This document shows, in pieces, positions 9,450-19,900 of a stretch of 64,000 bases of DNA; the stretch's first letter is position 1, and each line of letters begins with the position of its first letter. A program made the position numbers and the translations under genes. The DNA comes from Apteryx mantelli (taxonomy: Eukaryota; Chordata; Aves; Apterygiformes; Apterygidae): assembly GCF_036417845.1 (NCBI RefSeq), contig NC_090011.1, positions 2,004,726 to 2,068,725 of the forward strand, given 5' to 3'. Under the pieces are notes generated by a model that was not told where the DNA came from, ran no database searches, and saw nothing but the letters and a program-made list of their open reading frames with translations.

Positions 9450-12400
9450 ATGGGCACCCCGAAGCCCCTGATCCTGCCCTGGCTGCGGGCGCAGCTCGAC
9501 CGGGGGGGCTACGCGGGGGTGCGCTGGGTGGGGGCCACCCGCTTCCGCGTGCCCTGGAAGCACGGGCTGCGCCACGACGTCGCCCCCGAGGACTTCCAGC
9601 TCTTCCAGGTACCGGCCCCCCCCCCCCGGGGGACCCCCCCCTCCTCCGCACCCCCCCACATTCCCCCCCCCCAGCACCCTTCCTGCACCCCCAGTTCCCC
9701 CCCAGCACCCCCCCAGACCCCCAATCCTTCCCCAGCATCTCCAGTCCCCTCCCCAGCACCCCCATGGCCCCCCAGCACCCCACAACCCCCCCAGTCCCCT
9801 CCCCAGCACCCCCCCAGGAACCCCCCAGCACCCTCAGTTCCCCCCAGCACCCCACAACCCCCTGGTCCCCCCCCCAGCACCCCCATAGACCCCCCCAGCA
9901 CCCCTAATCCTCCCCTGGCATGACCCCAGCACCCCCCGAACACCCCCAGTCCCCCCCCAGCACCTCCAGTCCCCCCCAGCACCCCACAACCCCCCAATCC
10001 CCCCCCCAGCACCCCCAATCCTCCCTTGGCATGACCCCAGCACCCCCCTGAACACCCTCAGTCCCTCCCAGCACCTCCAGTCCCCCCCAGACCCCCCCAG
10101 CACCTTCAGTCCCCCTCCCAGCACCCCCAGTCCCCCCCCAGCACCCCCCAACACCCAGCCCCCCCACCAGCCCCCCCAACCCCCCCCATCTCCCCCCCAC
10201 CCTGCAGCAGGGCGTCCCCCGGTTAACGGGGGGAAGGTCCGTGCCGGGGAGGGGGACCCCACTCGTGTGCGTGTGTGTGTGTGTGTCCCCCCCCGTGTCC
10301 GTGTCCCCCCCCCAGGACTGGGCCATCGCCAGCGGGTGCTACCGGCCTGGCGTGGACCCGCCGGCTCCGGCCGTGTGGAAGCGCAACTTCCGAGCGGCGC
10401 TGAACCGCAAGCCGGGGCTGCGCGTGGTCGAGGATCGCAGCGGCGACGCCGGGGACCCCCACAAGGTCTACGAGTTCCTGCCCCAGGCGCCGGGGGGGGG
10501 GCGGCGACGGCCCCCCGCAAGCCCCCCCCGAGGAGGGCGGCGCCGGTGAGGGGGGGGATAGGGGGCAGCACGGGGGTGCTGGGGGCAGAGCAGGGGGCCT
10601 GGGGGCAGGTTAGGGGGGTGCTGGGGGGCGGAACGGGGGTGCTGGGGGGCAGAGCAGGGGCCTGGGGGCAGGTTAGGGGCTGCTGGGGGGCGGAACGGGG
10701 GTGCTGGGGGGCAGAGCAGGGGGCCTGGGGGCAGGTTAGGGGGTGCTGGGGGGCATGAGGGGGCACTGGGGGCAGCAGGGGGATATAGGGGGCAGATTGG
10801 GGCGCTGGGGGGCAGGTTGGGGGGCAGGAGGGGGGTATGTGGAGCAGGTTGGGGGGCCTGGGGGGCATATTGGGGGGCAGAAGGGGGTATGGGGGCAGAA
10901 TAGGGGTGCTGGAGGCAGGTTGGGGGGTGCTGGGGGTAGATTAGGGGGTGCTGGGGTAGGATGGGGGTATATGGGGCAGATTAGGGGGTGCTGGGGGGCA
11001 GATTGGGAGGTGCTGGGGGGCAGATTGGGGCGCTGGGGGCAGGTTGGGGGGCAGGAGGGGGGTATGTGGGGCAGGTTGGGGGGGCTGGGGGCAGGAGGGG
11101 GGTATAGGGGGCAGATTGGGGATTTGGGGGCAGATTGGGGCGCTGGGGGGCAGGTTGGGGGGGCAGGAGGGAGGTATGTGGGGCAGGTTGGGGGGCCGGG
11201 GAGGGCTCCCAACCCTCTTCCCCCCCCCCCCCCCCAGGCCCGGAGGAGCCCCCCGGGGGGGCCCTGGAGCTGCTGGAGCCGGAGCTGGAGCTGGAGCTGG
11301 ACTGCGACCAGGTTGGGGGGGGGGGGCAGGGGGCGGGGCTTGGCTGGGGGGCGGGGCCTGCCCCCCACAACCCCCCCACACTCCATTAAACTACCTTCCT
11401 AATTACCTCTCCTTAATTAATACCCCCCCTTATTACCCCCCCTGCCCCCCAGGACTGGGGACCTGGACGAAGTCATGAACATGCTGGTGCTCTCCAGCCC
11501 CGACGAAAGTGAGAAGGGGCCCAGGCGTCCGGGGCCCCCCCCTACCCCCCCCCGAGGGGGCCCAGGCGTCCGGCCCCCTCCTACCCCCCCCCCCCCCGAG
11601 GGGGCCCAGGCGTCCGGGCCCCCCCCCCCCCAACCGTCCCCGTCTCCCTTGCAGACGCCGCCATCTCGCTGCTCGCTCCGGCCCCCCGACGCTGCCCCAG
11701 GTGGGTATTGCCCCCCCCCCTTATTGCCCCCAGCCCCCCCCATTGCCCTGACCCCCCCTTATTGCCCCCCCCGTTGCCCCCCTCACCCCCTCCCCCATTG
11801 CCCCCTTATTGCCCTTGATTCCCCTCATGGAGCGTATTGCCCCCGACCCCTCTTATTGCCCCCAGTCCCCCTTTATTGCCCCCTGTCCCCTGCTATTGCT
11901 TCTGGATGCTTCTTATTGCCCCCCCTTATTGCCCCTGATCCATTATTGCCCCCCTGATGCCCCCCCTTGTTGCTCCCTGCCCCCCCCTTATTGCCCTTGG
12001 GCCCCCCTTATTGCTCCTAGAGCCCCCTTATTGCCTTTAGACCCCCCCTTGTTACCCCCAGCCCCCTGCTATTGCCCCCAGGCCCCCTTATTGCCCCCAG
12101 CCCCCCCCTTATTGCCCCCTAACCCCTGTTATTGCCCCCAGACCCCCCCGCATTGCCCCCGGACCCCCCCTATTGCCCCCCGGAGGACGCCATGGGGCCG
12201 GCCCCCCCCCTCCAGTCCAGCTCCCCCCTCCCCGAGCTGCTCATCGGGGCGGATGAACTGAGTAAGTCCCGGCCCCCCCCCAATTTGGGGGGGCCCTGGG
12301 GGGGGGATCGAGGGGACCCTATAGGGTTTGGGGGGGGCCCCCGAGGGATCCTATAGGGCTGGGGGTGACATATAGGGTTGGGGGAATCCTTGGGAATTTA

Positions 12401-15400
12401 GGGGGTGCTGCAAGAGTCTGGGGGTCCCTATAGGGCTGGGAGGGACCTATAGGGTTTGAGGGATCCAGGGGGAGTTAGAGGGGGACAAGGATTTTGGGGT
12501 CCCCTATAGCGTTGGGGGGGGGAATCGAGAGGACCTTATACAGTATAGGGAGGACCCTGGGTGTCTTATAGGGCTGGGGGGGGGATCTATAGGGTCTAGG
12601 GGTCCCTGGGGAGCTACAGGGCACCGGAGGGCGTTGGGGGTCACTGTGGGGGTCCCTATAGGGTTTGGGGAGACCCCCGGGAAGTTGGGGGGGGCAGAGG
12701 GGCTTGGGGAACCCCTATAGCGTGTTTGGGGGGGGGGTCAGGGAAGACCCTATAGGATGGGGGGAACCCTGGGGAAGGGAAGGGGAATGGAGAGACCTGG
12801 GGGTCCCTATAGACCTGGGGGTGCCCCCATCGCGTTTGGGGGGGTCCCTATAGGGTTAGGAGACCCTGCAAGGGGCTTAGGGGTCCCTATAGGGTCTGGG
12901 GGGGCCCCAACTGGCCCCCCACCCCCCCAAATCTCATAGCAGGGATGGACCTGGAGATGTGGGTGCACTAGGGGGGGGGGTCCCTAGAGCTTCGGGGTGC
13001 CCCGGGGGGGGTCAGGGTGCCCCCAGGGGCTTTAGGGGTCCCTATAGGATCCGGGGGGGGGCCATAACTGACCCCCCCACCCCCAAATCTCCCGGCAGGG
13101 ACGGACCTGGAGGTGCGGGTGCCCTATGGGGGGGGTCCCTAGAGCCTCGGGGTGCCCCGGGGGGGGGGTCAGGGTGCCCCAGGAGGTTTAGGGGACCCCC
13201 ACCTGACCCCCCCCACCCCCAAATCTCCCGGCAGGGACGGACCTGGAGGTGCGGGTGTTCTACCGGGGCCGGGCGGTGCTGGAGACGGCGGTGGCGGCGG
13301 CGGCGGGGGGGCTGCGGCTGGTGGCGGCAGCGGCGGCGGGGGGGGCCGCGGGGGGGGCTGCGCCGGGCACGGTGGCGCTGCCGGAGCCGGCGGTGGCCGA
13401 CAGGCGCCAGGCCCACTACACGCGGCGGGTGCTGCGGGGCCTGGGGGGGGGTGGCGGCGGTGACGGCGACGGCGGTGACGACGCCGGGGGGGGGGTGACG
13501 CTGCGCCCCCGCGGCCCGGCCCTCGAGGGCGCCCGCCTGGGCCGCTGCCGCGTCTTCTGGGGTCGCGGCGGGGGGCCGGGGGGGCCCGAGACCCCCGGCG
13601 GCGCCTTGCCCAAAGGCGCCTACGAGCCCCTCTACGGCCTCCGCGACTTCGTCAGAGGTACCGGCGCCGTGCGGCAGGGGGGGGGGGACGTATGGGACCA
13701 GGGAGGGGACGTGGGGGGACCTACGGGACCGGGGGGGGATGTATGGGACCAGGGAGAGGACGTGGGGGGACATACAGGACCAGGGAGGGATGTGGGGGGA
13801 TGTACGGGACCAGGGAGGGATGTGGGGGGACATACGGGACCAGGGAGGGGACGTATGGGACCAGGGAGGGGATGTGGGGGGACGTATGGGACCAGGGAGG
13901 GGACGTGGGGGGACATATGGGCTCAGGGAGGGGACGTGGGGGGACATAGAGGACCAGGAAGGGACGTGGGGGGGCCTACGGAACCAGGGAGAGGACGTGA
14001 GGGGACATACGGGACCGGGGAGGGGATGTGGGGGGACGTATGGGACCAGGGAGAGGACACGGGACATATGGCATCAGGGAGGGAACATGAGAGGGGACAC
14101 ACAAGACCAGGAAAGGGACGTGGGGGGGGACATATGGGACCAGGGAAGGGACATTGGGGGACCTATGGGACCAGGGAAGGGACACACAGGACCAGGGAAG
14201 GGATGTGGGGGGGACACAAGGGACCTATGGGACTGGGAAGGGAACATGGGGGGACGTATGGGACCGGGGAGGGGATGAGGAGACACATGGGACCAGGGAA
14301 GGGACACAGAACATGTGGCATCAGGGAGGGGACATGGGGGGGACACAAGACCAGGAAAGGGACATGGGGGGGACACATGGGACCAGGGAAAGGATGGGGG
14401 GGGTGACATAGGGGACCAAGGAGGGGATGTGGGGGGGGTGGACACATGGGACCACGGAGAAGATGTATGGGGACATAGGGGAACACATGGGATGGGGGGG
14501 GCACATGGGACCAAGAAAGGGACGGGGGGGACACATGGGACCAGGAAAAGGGACATGGGGGGGACACATGGGACCGAGGAAAGGATGGGGGGGACACAGG
14601 GGACCAGGGAGGGGACATGGGGGGGGAACACACAAGACCAGGAAAGGGACAGGGGGGGGGGGAACACATAAGACCATGGAGGGAATGTATAGGGACATAG
14701 GGGGACACATGGGACCAAGGAGGGGACATGGAGGAGGGAACACAGGCCCAGGATGGGGACATTTGGGGGGGGGGGGGACACAGGCCCAGGAAGGGAACGG
14801 TGGGGGGGGGGACATACGGGACTGGGGAAGGGAATGGGGGGGATGGGACATGGGGGGGAGGACACAGCCCCGGAGAGGGGACGTTGGGGGGGACAGCAGA
14901 CCCCGGGGGGGTGGCAGGGCACGTCCCCACCCCCCCCCCCGTGTGTGTGTCCCCCCCCCAGAGCTGATCGCCTTCATGGAGGGCCGGGGGGGGTCGCCCC
15001 AGTACGAGCTCTGGCTCTGCCTGGGGGAGCCTTGGCCCCAGCCCAGCCACACCTGGACCCGCAAGCTCGTCATGGTGCAGGTAAGGGGGGGGTCGTGTCC
15101 CCTGTCCCCCCCCCCCGGGGCAAACGGGACCCCCCCGGGGTGGGGAGATACCCCCTGGGGCAAACAGACCCCCCCCCCGGGGCAAATGAGAGCTCTGGGG
15201 CAGTTACAGACCCCCCTGGGGCAAATGGACACCCCCCCCACCAGGGCAGAGCTCACTGGGGGGGGTCCTGGGGCAGGACAGGGGGGACCGGGGGGGGGTC
15301 CCAAAGGGGACGGAGGGGACACAGGGGTCCTGGGCCAGGACAGGGGGGACCAGGGGGGTCCCCAGGGGGACGGGGGGGGGTCCCAGGGCTGGGTGGGGGG

Positions 15401-15989
15401 GACCAAGGGGGATGGGGGGGACCAGGGGGGTCCCAAGAGGGACAGGGGGGACACAGGGGTCCTGGGGCAGGACGGGGGGGTCCCCAAGGGGACAGGGGGG
15501 TCCTGGGGGGGTCCCAAGGGAGACGGGGGGGCCCTGGAGCAGGATGGGGGGGGTCACAGTGAGGTTGGGGAGGACTGGGGTGGTCTGGGGGCTGAATGGG
15601 GGGACCAGGGGGGTCCCAAGGGGGACAGGGGGGGTCACAGAGAGGATGGTGAGGACGATGGGTGGGTCCTGGGGGCTGGATGGGTGGCCGGGGGGGTCCC
15701 AAGGGAGCCAGGGGGTCTTGGGGCAGGATGAGGGGGACCGGGGGGGTCGCGGGGAAGGGGGGGGGGGTCGCGGGGGTGACGCGTCCCGTGTCCCCCCCCC
15801 CCCCCCCCCCCGGCGCAGGTGGTGCCGGTGGCGCTGCGGCTGCTGCACGAGCTGAGCCGGGCGCAAGGGGCCTCGTCGCTGCGCAGCTCCGAGCTGCAGC
15901 TGCAGCTCTCGGCCTCGCTGGGCGAGGGGGGGCTGCTGGGGGCCCTGCGCAGCTGGGACGAGCGCATGGACAGCCTGCCCCCCCCCTAA
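9450..15989 (+). CDS. IRF3: Interferon regulatory factor 3
   Basis: Transcription factor activated by TBK1/IKKe phosphorylation downstream of nucleic-acid sensors. Coding exons: 9450-9608 (exon opens at 9444), 10316-10545, 11238-11311, 11453-11508, 11655-11700, 12142-12261, 13235-13657, 14962-15080, 15819-15989. The start MGTPKPLILPWL nearly matches human IRF3. The DNA-binding domain (residues 1-110) keeps all five tryptophans (11, 26, 36, 55, 74). DLDEVMNMLVL aligns with the human nuclear export signal. The IAD (LEVRVFYRGRAVLE, LGRCRVFWGR, ELIAFMEG, LCLGEPWPQ, TWTRKLVMVQVVP) fits IRF3 better than IRF7. The tail keeps GASSL and a pLxIS-like QLQLS. The total is 464 codons plus stop if one surplus base is discounted in each of G10492-10501, G11457-11460 and C11682-11687; exon phases then agree everywhere. 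The exon-7 acceptor is the least certain. Confidence 0.92.
9615..10200. repeat. CAGCACCCCC minisatellite, IRF3 intron 2
   Basis: Short units (CCCCCCAGCACCCCCAGTCC) fill the intron between the two DNA-binding-domain exons. A (GT)n tract lies at about 10265-10286. Confidence 0.8.
10548..11225. repeat. GCTGGGGGGCAGATTGGGG minisatellite, IRF3 intron 3
   Basis: Tandem G-rich units (GGTGCTGGGGGGCAG, GGTATGTGGGGCAGGTTGGG) occupy nearly the whole intron. The + strand is strongly G-quadruplex prone. Confidence 0.85.
11701..12141 (+). repeat. TTATTGCCCCCAG array, IRF3 intron 6
   Basis: Units of CCCTTATTGCCCCCAG fill the intron. ATTGCCCCCAG occurs about five times, and the last copy serves as the inferred acceptor of exon 12142-12261. 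That exon itself begins with two more degenerate units (GCATTGCCCCCGG, CTATTGCCCCCCGG), so the array has reached coding sequence. Confidence 0.7.
12262..13234 (+). repeat. CCCTATAGGGTTTGGGG array with two decoy exon heads, IRF3 intron 7
   Basis: The first 650 bases are units with GGTCCCTATAGGGTTTGGGG. The acceptor and head of the next exon (CAGGGACGGACCTGGAGGTG) are then copied at exon-like starts 12943 and 13099 before the real start at 13235, with spacings of 156 and 136 bases. Confidence 0.85.
13658..14935. repeat. GGGACCAGGGAGGGGACGTG array, IRF3 intron 8
   Basis: Tandem units of roughly 30-36 bases (CATACGGGACCAGGGAGGGG, GACGTGGGGGG) fill about 1.3 kb. They create long spurious frames on both strands. 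Confidence 0.85.
15085..15800. repeat. GGTCCCAAGGGGGACAGGGG array, IRF3 intron 9
   Basis: G-rich tandem units with GGGGTCCTGGGGCAGGA and CCAAGGGGGACAGGGGGG fill the last IRF3 intron. No gene was seen in it. Confidence 0.8.
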
Positions 15990-16430
15990 GAGGGGGGGGG
16001 GCCGGGACCCCCCCCCCCGAGTGCCGGGACCCCCCCCGGGGCGCCGGGATCCACCTCTGCGGCGCCGGGACCCCTGGCAGCACAGGGCCCCCCCCCCCAC
16101 ATTGGGCATGGGGGCCCCCCCCAGGGCATGGGGGACCCCCCCCCGCAACGCAGGGGACCGCAGGGGACCCCCCCACAATGTGGGGGACCCCCTCAAGGCA
16201 TTGGGGACCCCCTCAAAGCATTGGGGGGGCCTCCCCCCAGCACTGGGGACCCCCTCAAGGCATTGGGGACCCCCCCCCCACGGCACAAGGGGACCCTGCC
16301 GTGGGGGGGGGATCAGCATTGGGGACCCCCCCCACAGCACGGGGGACCCCCCCCCAAAGCTGCAGGGGGGGGGCCCACAACACCCCCCCCCCCCCCCCAA
16401 AAATAAAGACTTTGGACCAGGCGTGAGTCT
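15990..16430 (+). other. IRF3: IRF3 3'UTR
   Basis: The sequence after the TAA at 15987-15989 is a degenerate array of GGGGACCCCCTCAAGGCATT units and ends at the poly(A) signal at 16402-16407. The 3'UTR is about 430 bases. Confidence 0.7.
16402..16407 (+). terminator. IRF3: IRF3 poly(A) signal AATAAA
   Basis: A canonical AATAAA follows a C/A run, with a GT-containing stretch downstream. It is about 410 bases after the IRF3 stop. The SCAF1 transcript arrives from the opposite side about 200 bases away. Confidence 0.75.
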
Positions 16431-16614
16431 CGCTTACCTCCGTCCCCGAGGAGCCCAGGCGTCCGGCCTCCCCCCCCCCCCCCCGAAAAAAAACACCCCC
16501 CCCAACCCAAAAACTTGGGGACCCCCCCCAAATCAGGGGGAGGGGCCCAGGCATCCGGGCTGTTGCCCCCCCCCCCCCCCCAAAACAGAGACGCAACCAA
16601 GTGGCTAAAGGCAG

Positions 16615-16962
16615 TTTATGAAGGGGCGGCCGGGGGGGGGGGGTACAGGGTGTTTTTTGGGGGGGGGGGGGGCCGAAAAATCCATGCTAAATAAGTAAAA
16701 CCAAGTGTGACGGGCACGGGGGGGGGGGGGGAGGAAAAGGGGGGGGGCCCAATTCCACCCCCAACTGCCCCCCCACCCAAAATAAACCCAACGTGGAGTG
16801 GGGGGGGGGGGAAGGGGGGGGGTCCCCCGTCTCCAGCGCGTATTTACAGAGTAAAACCGAGTCCGTTGGGGTGGTTTTTTGGGGCAAAGAAGGGCCCGTT
16901 TTTTTGTGTTTTTTTGTGTTTTTTTTGTGTTTTTTTTTGGGGGGGGGGCCCCCAAGAAAGGC
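16615..16962 (-). other. SCAF1: SCAF1 3'UTR with candidate poly(A) signal
   Basis: Follows the SCAF1 stop (16965-16963). On the minus strand it holds an A-rich stretch complementary to the T runs at 16899-16938. A CATAAA variant at 16620-16615 is the best signal seen just before the IRF3 3' end. A perfect AATAAA is lacking, so the end point is uncertain. Confidence 0.5.
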
Positions 16963-19900
16963 TCAGAGCGGGGGCATGGGCAGGGGGGCTTTGTCCAAGG
17001 GCCCCCCCAGCTCTTTGGGGGGCCCCCCGGGCTCCTCTTCCACCCGCCGGCCCCGCTTCCGGAAGTACTTGTAGCGCTGCACGTAGGCCTTCACCAGGTT
17101 GTTCACCTTGACCGGGTTGATCTCGCCGCTCTTGCTGTGACAGATCTTTTTTGGGGACAGGGACAGGGGTGTCAGCGGGTCGGGGACCCCCCCCCCCAGG
17201 ACCTTCCCCCCCCCTTCTCTTTCGCCCTACCTTGTGCACGGCTTTGCGCAGGATGTCCTTGTACTCGTCCTTGGTGATCTCCTTCTTCTGGTAGTAGGGT
17301 TTGATGGCCAACTTGACCTCCTCCACCGCCCGCTCCTGCGTGTGCAGCTTCTTCAGGTACTGCGGGGACACCGGGGGGGGCAGGGGGGTGAGCGGGGGAC
17401 ACGCGGCTGCGGGGCGGTGACGCGCGTCCGCGGAGGGGACACCGTGTCCAGGGTGAGGACGGGCGTCCGGATTGAGGAGGAGGAGGCCACGTGGGATGGG
17501 TTCCCGTCACCGTTGGGTTCGTGGCCGGGGCCTTGGCGCCGGGGGAGGTTGTTGTCACCGCCGCGGGGTGTCGCCGGTGTGGCCGCCGGTGACGCGGGAT
17601 GTCTCCTTCAGCGCCGTGACGGCCACGGGGTGTCACCACCGTGCTCGCCAACAGGGACGGCGTCCCCGTCACCGCCGTGCCCGCCGATGACGTGGGATGC
17701 CCCCGCCACCACTGTGACCGCCGACACGGGATGTCCCTGCCACCGCTGTGACCGCCACCAACACGGGATGTCTCCCTCACCGCTGTGACCGCCATGGGGT
17801 GTCACCACCATGCCCACCAACAGGGGATGTCCCCATCACCACCGTGCCCGCCAATGACACGGGATGTCCCCGTCACCACTATGACCACCACAGGATGTCC
17901 CTGTCACCGCTGTGACCACCACCGATACGGGATGTCCCTCTCGCTGTTGTGATCACCAGCATGGGATGTCCCCATCACCACCGTACCCACCAATCACACG
18001 GGATGTCCCTGTCACCGCTGTGACCACCAATCTCACGGGATGTCCCCATCACCGCTGTACGCAACAATGACATGGGATGTCCCCGTCACCACTGTGCCCA
18101 CCAGTGACATGGGATGTCCCCGTCACCACCATGACCACCAGTGACATGGGATGTCCCCGTCACCACCGTGACCACCAATCACACGGGATGTCCCCATCAC
18201 CACTCTAACCACTACCGACATGAGATGTCTCCGTCACCACCATGCCCAATGACATGGGATGTCCCCATCACCACCGTAACCACCAATCTCATGGGATGTC
18301 CCCGTCACCACTGTGCCCACCAGTGACATGAGATGTCCCTGTCACCACCGTGCCCACCAACGACATGGGATGTCCCTGTCACCACCGTGCCCACCAACGA
18401 CATGGGATGTCCCCGTCATTGCTGTGACCTCCACCGACCCAGGATGTCCCTGTCACCACCGTGCCCACCAACACGGGACGTCACCGCTGTGCCTGCCACC
18501 AACATGCCACGTCACCGCTGCACCTGACTGTCAGCGCTACGGGCTGTCCCTGTCACCGCTGTGACCGCCAATAACACGGGACGTCACTGCCGTGACCGCC
18601 ACCGACACGGGATGCCACCGACACGGGATGTCCCCGTCACCGCCGTGCCTGCTAGGGACAGAAGATGTCACCAGCACCAGGGCTGCGCCACCTCCAACTT
18701 GGGACATCCACGTCACCGGTGTCCCCAGAGCCACCTCCAACTCGGGACACCCACGACTGGTGTCCCAAATACCACCTCCAGCTCAGGACATCCCTGTCAC
18801 CAGTGTCCCCAGCGCCACCACCGCCCCGGGACATCGCGTCCCAGCCGTCCCCACCAGCATCAGCCTTGTCACAAGCATCAGCGCCGCCGTGGGACGCCGT
18901 GTCACGCGCGTCCCCGTGATCACCCCCATGAGACACCCATCACGCACGTCCCCACGAGCGCCACCACGGGACACCCCTGTCACACGTGTCCCCGTCACCG
19001 CAGGACGCCCCGTGTCGCCCCAGTCCCTGCAGGACGCCATCACGCGCGTCCCCATCACCGCAGGACGTCCCTTGTCACCCCAATCCCTGTAGGATGTCCC
19101 TGTCCCCATGGGACACCCCATCTCCCCCCAGTCCCCACGGGACGCTTCTGCCATGCGTATTCCTGTCACCATGAAACACCCTGTGTCACCTCAGTCCCTG
19201 TCACCGCGAGACACCCTGTGTCACCTGGGGAGGCTTCTGCCACACGCATCCCGCCACCACGGGACGCCCCATGCCACCCTGGTCCCTACAAGACGTCCCC
19301 GTCGCTGCACGATGCCCCACGTCCCCTTGGTCCCTACAAGATGTCCCCGTCACCTGAGGCCACCCCGTGTCCCTCCCTGGTCGCCCATCACCATGGGACA
19401 CCCTGCGCCACCCCAGTCCCTGCGGGATGTCCCTGTCACCGCATGATGCTTCATGTCCCCCTGGTCCCTACAAGACGTCCCCGTCACCGCAGGATGCCCC
19501 ACGTCCCCCTGGTCCCTACAAGACGTCCCCGTCGCCGCACGATGCCCCATGTCCCCTTGGTGCCTACAAAACATCCCCGTCACCGCATGATGCCCCACGT
19601 CCCCCTGGTCCCTACAAGACGTCCCCGTCGCCGCACGATGCCCCACGTCCCCCTGGTCCCTACAAGACGTCCCCGTCGCCGCAGAATGCCCCACGTCCCC
19701 TTGGTCCCTACAAGATGTCCCCGTCGCCGCACGATGCCCCACGTCCCCTTGGTCCCTACAAGATGTCCCCGTCGCCGCAGGATGCTCCATGTTCCCCTGG
19801 TCCCTACGGGATGTCCTTGTCACCTGAGGCCACCCCGTGTCCCTCCCTGGTCCCCCATCACCACGGGACACCCTGTGTCCCCCCCTCCCCTCGCGTCCGC

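Noticed and set aside
9450-15989. IRF7 (the gene usually labelled IRF3 in chicken)
   Set aside because: The MGTPKP start, the LCLGEPWPQ and VMVQVVP segments and the SCAF1/RRAS neighbourhood fit IRF3. IRF7-like sequence such as IYLGFGQ is absent at the matching place.
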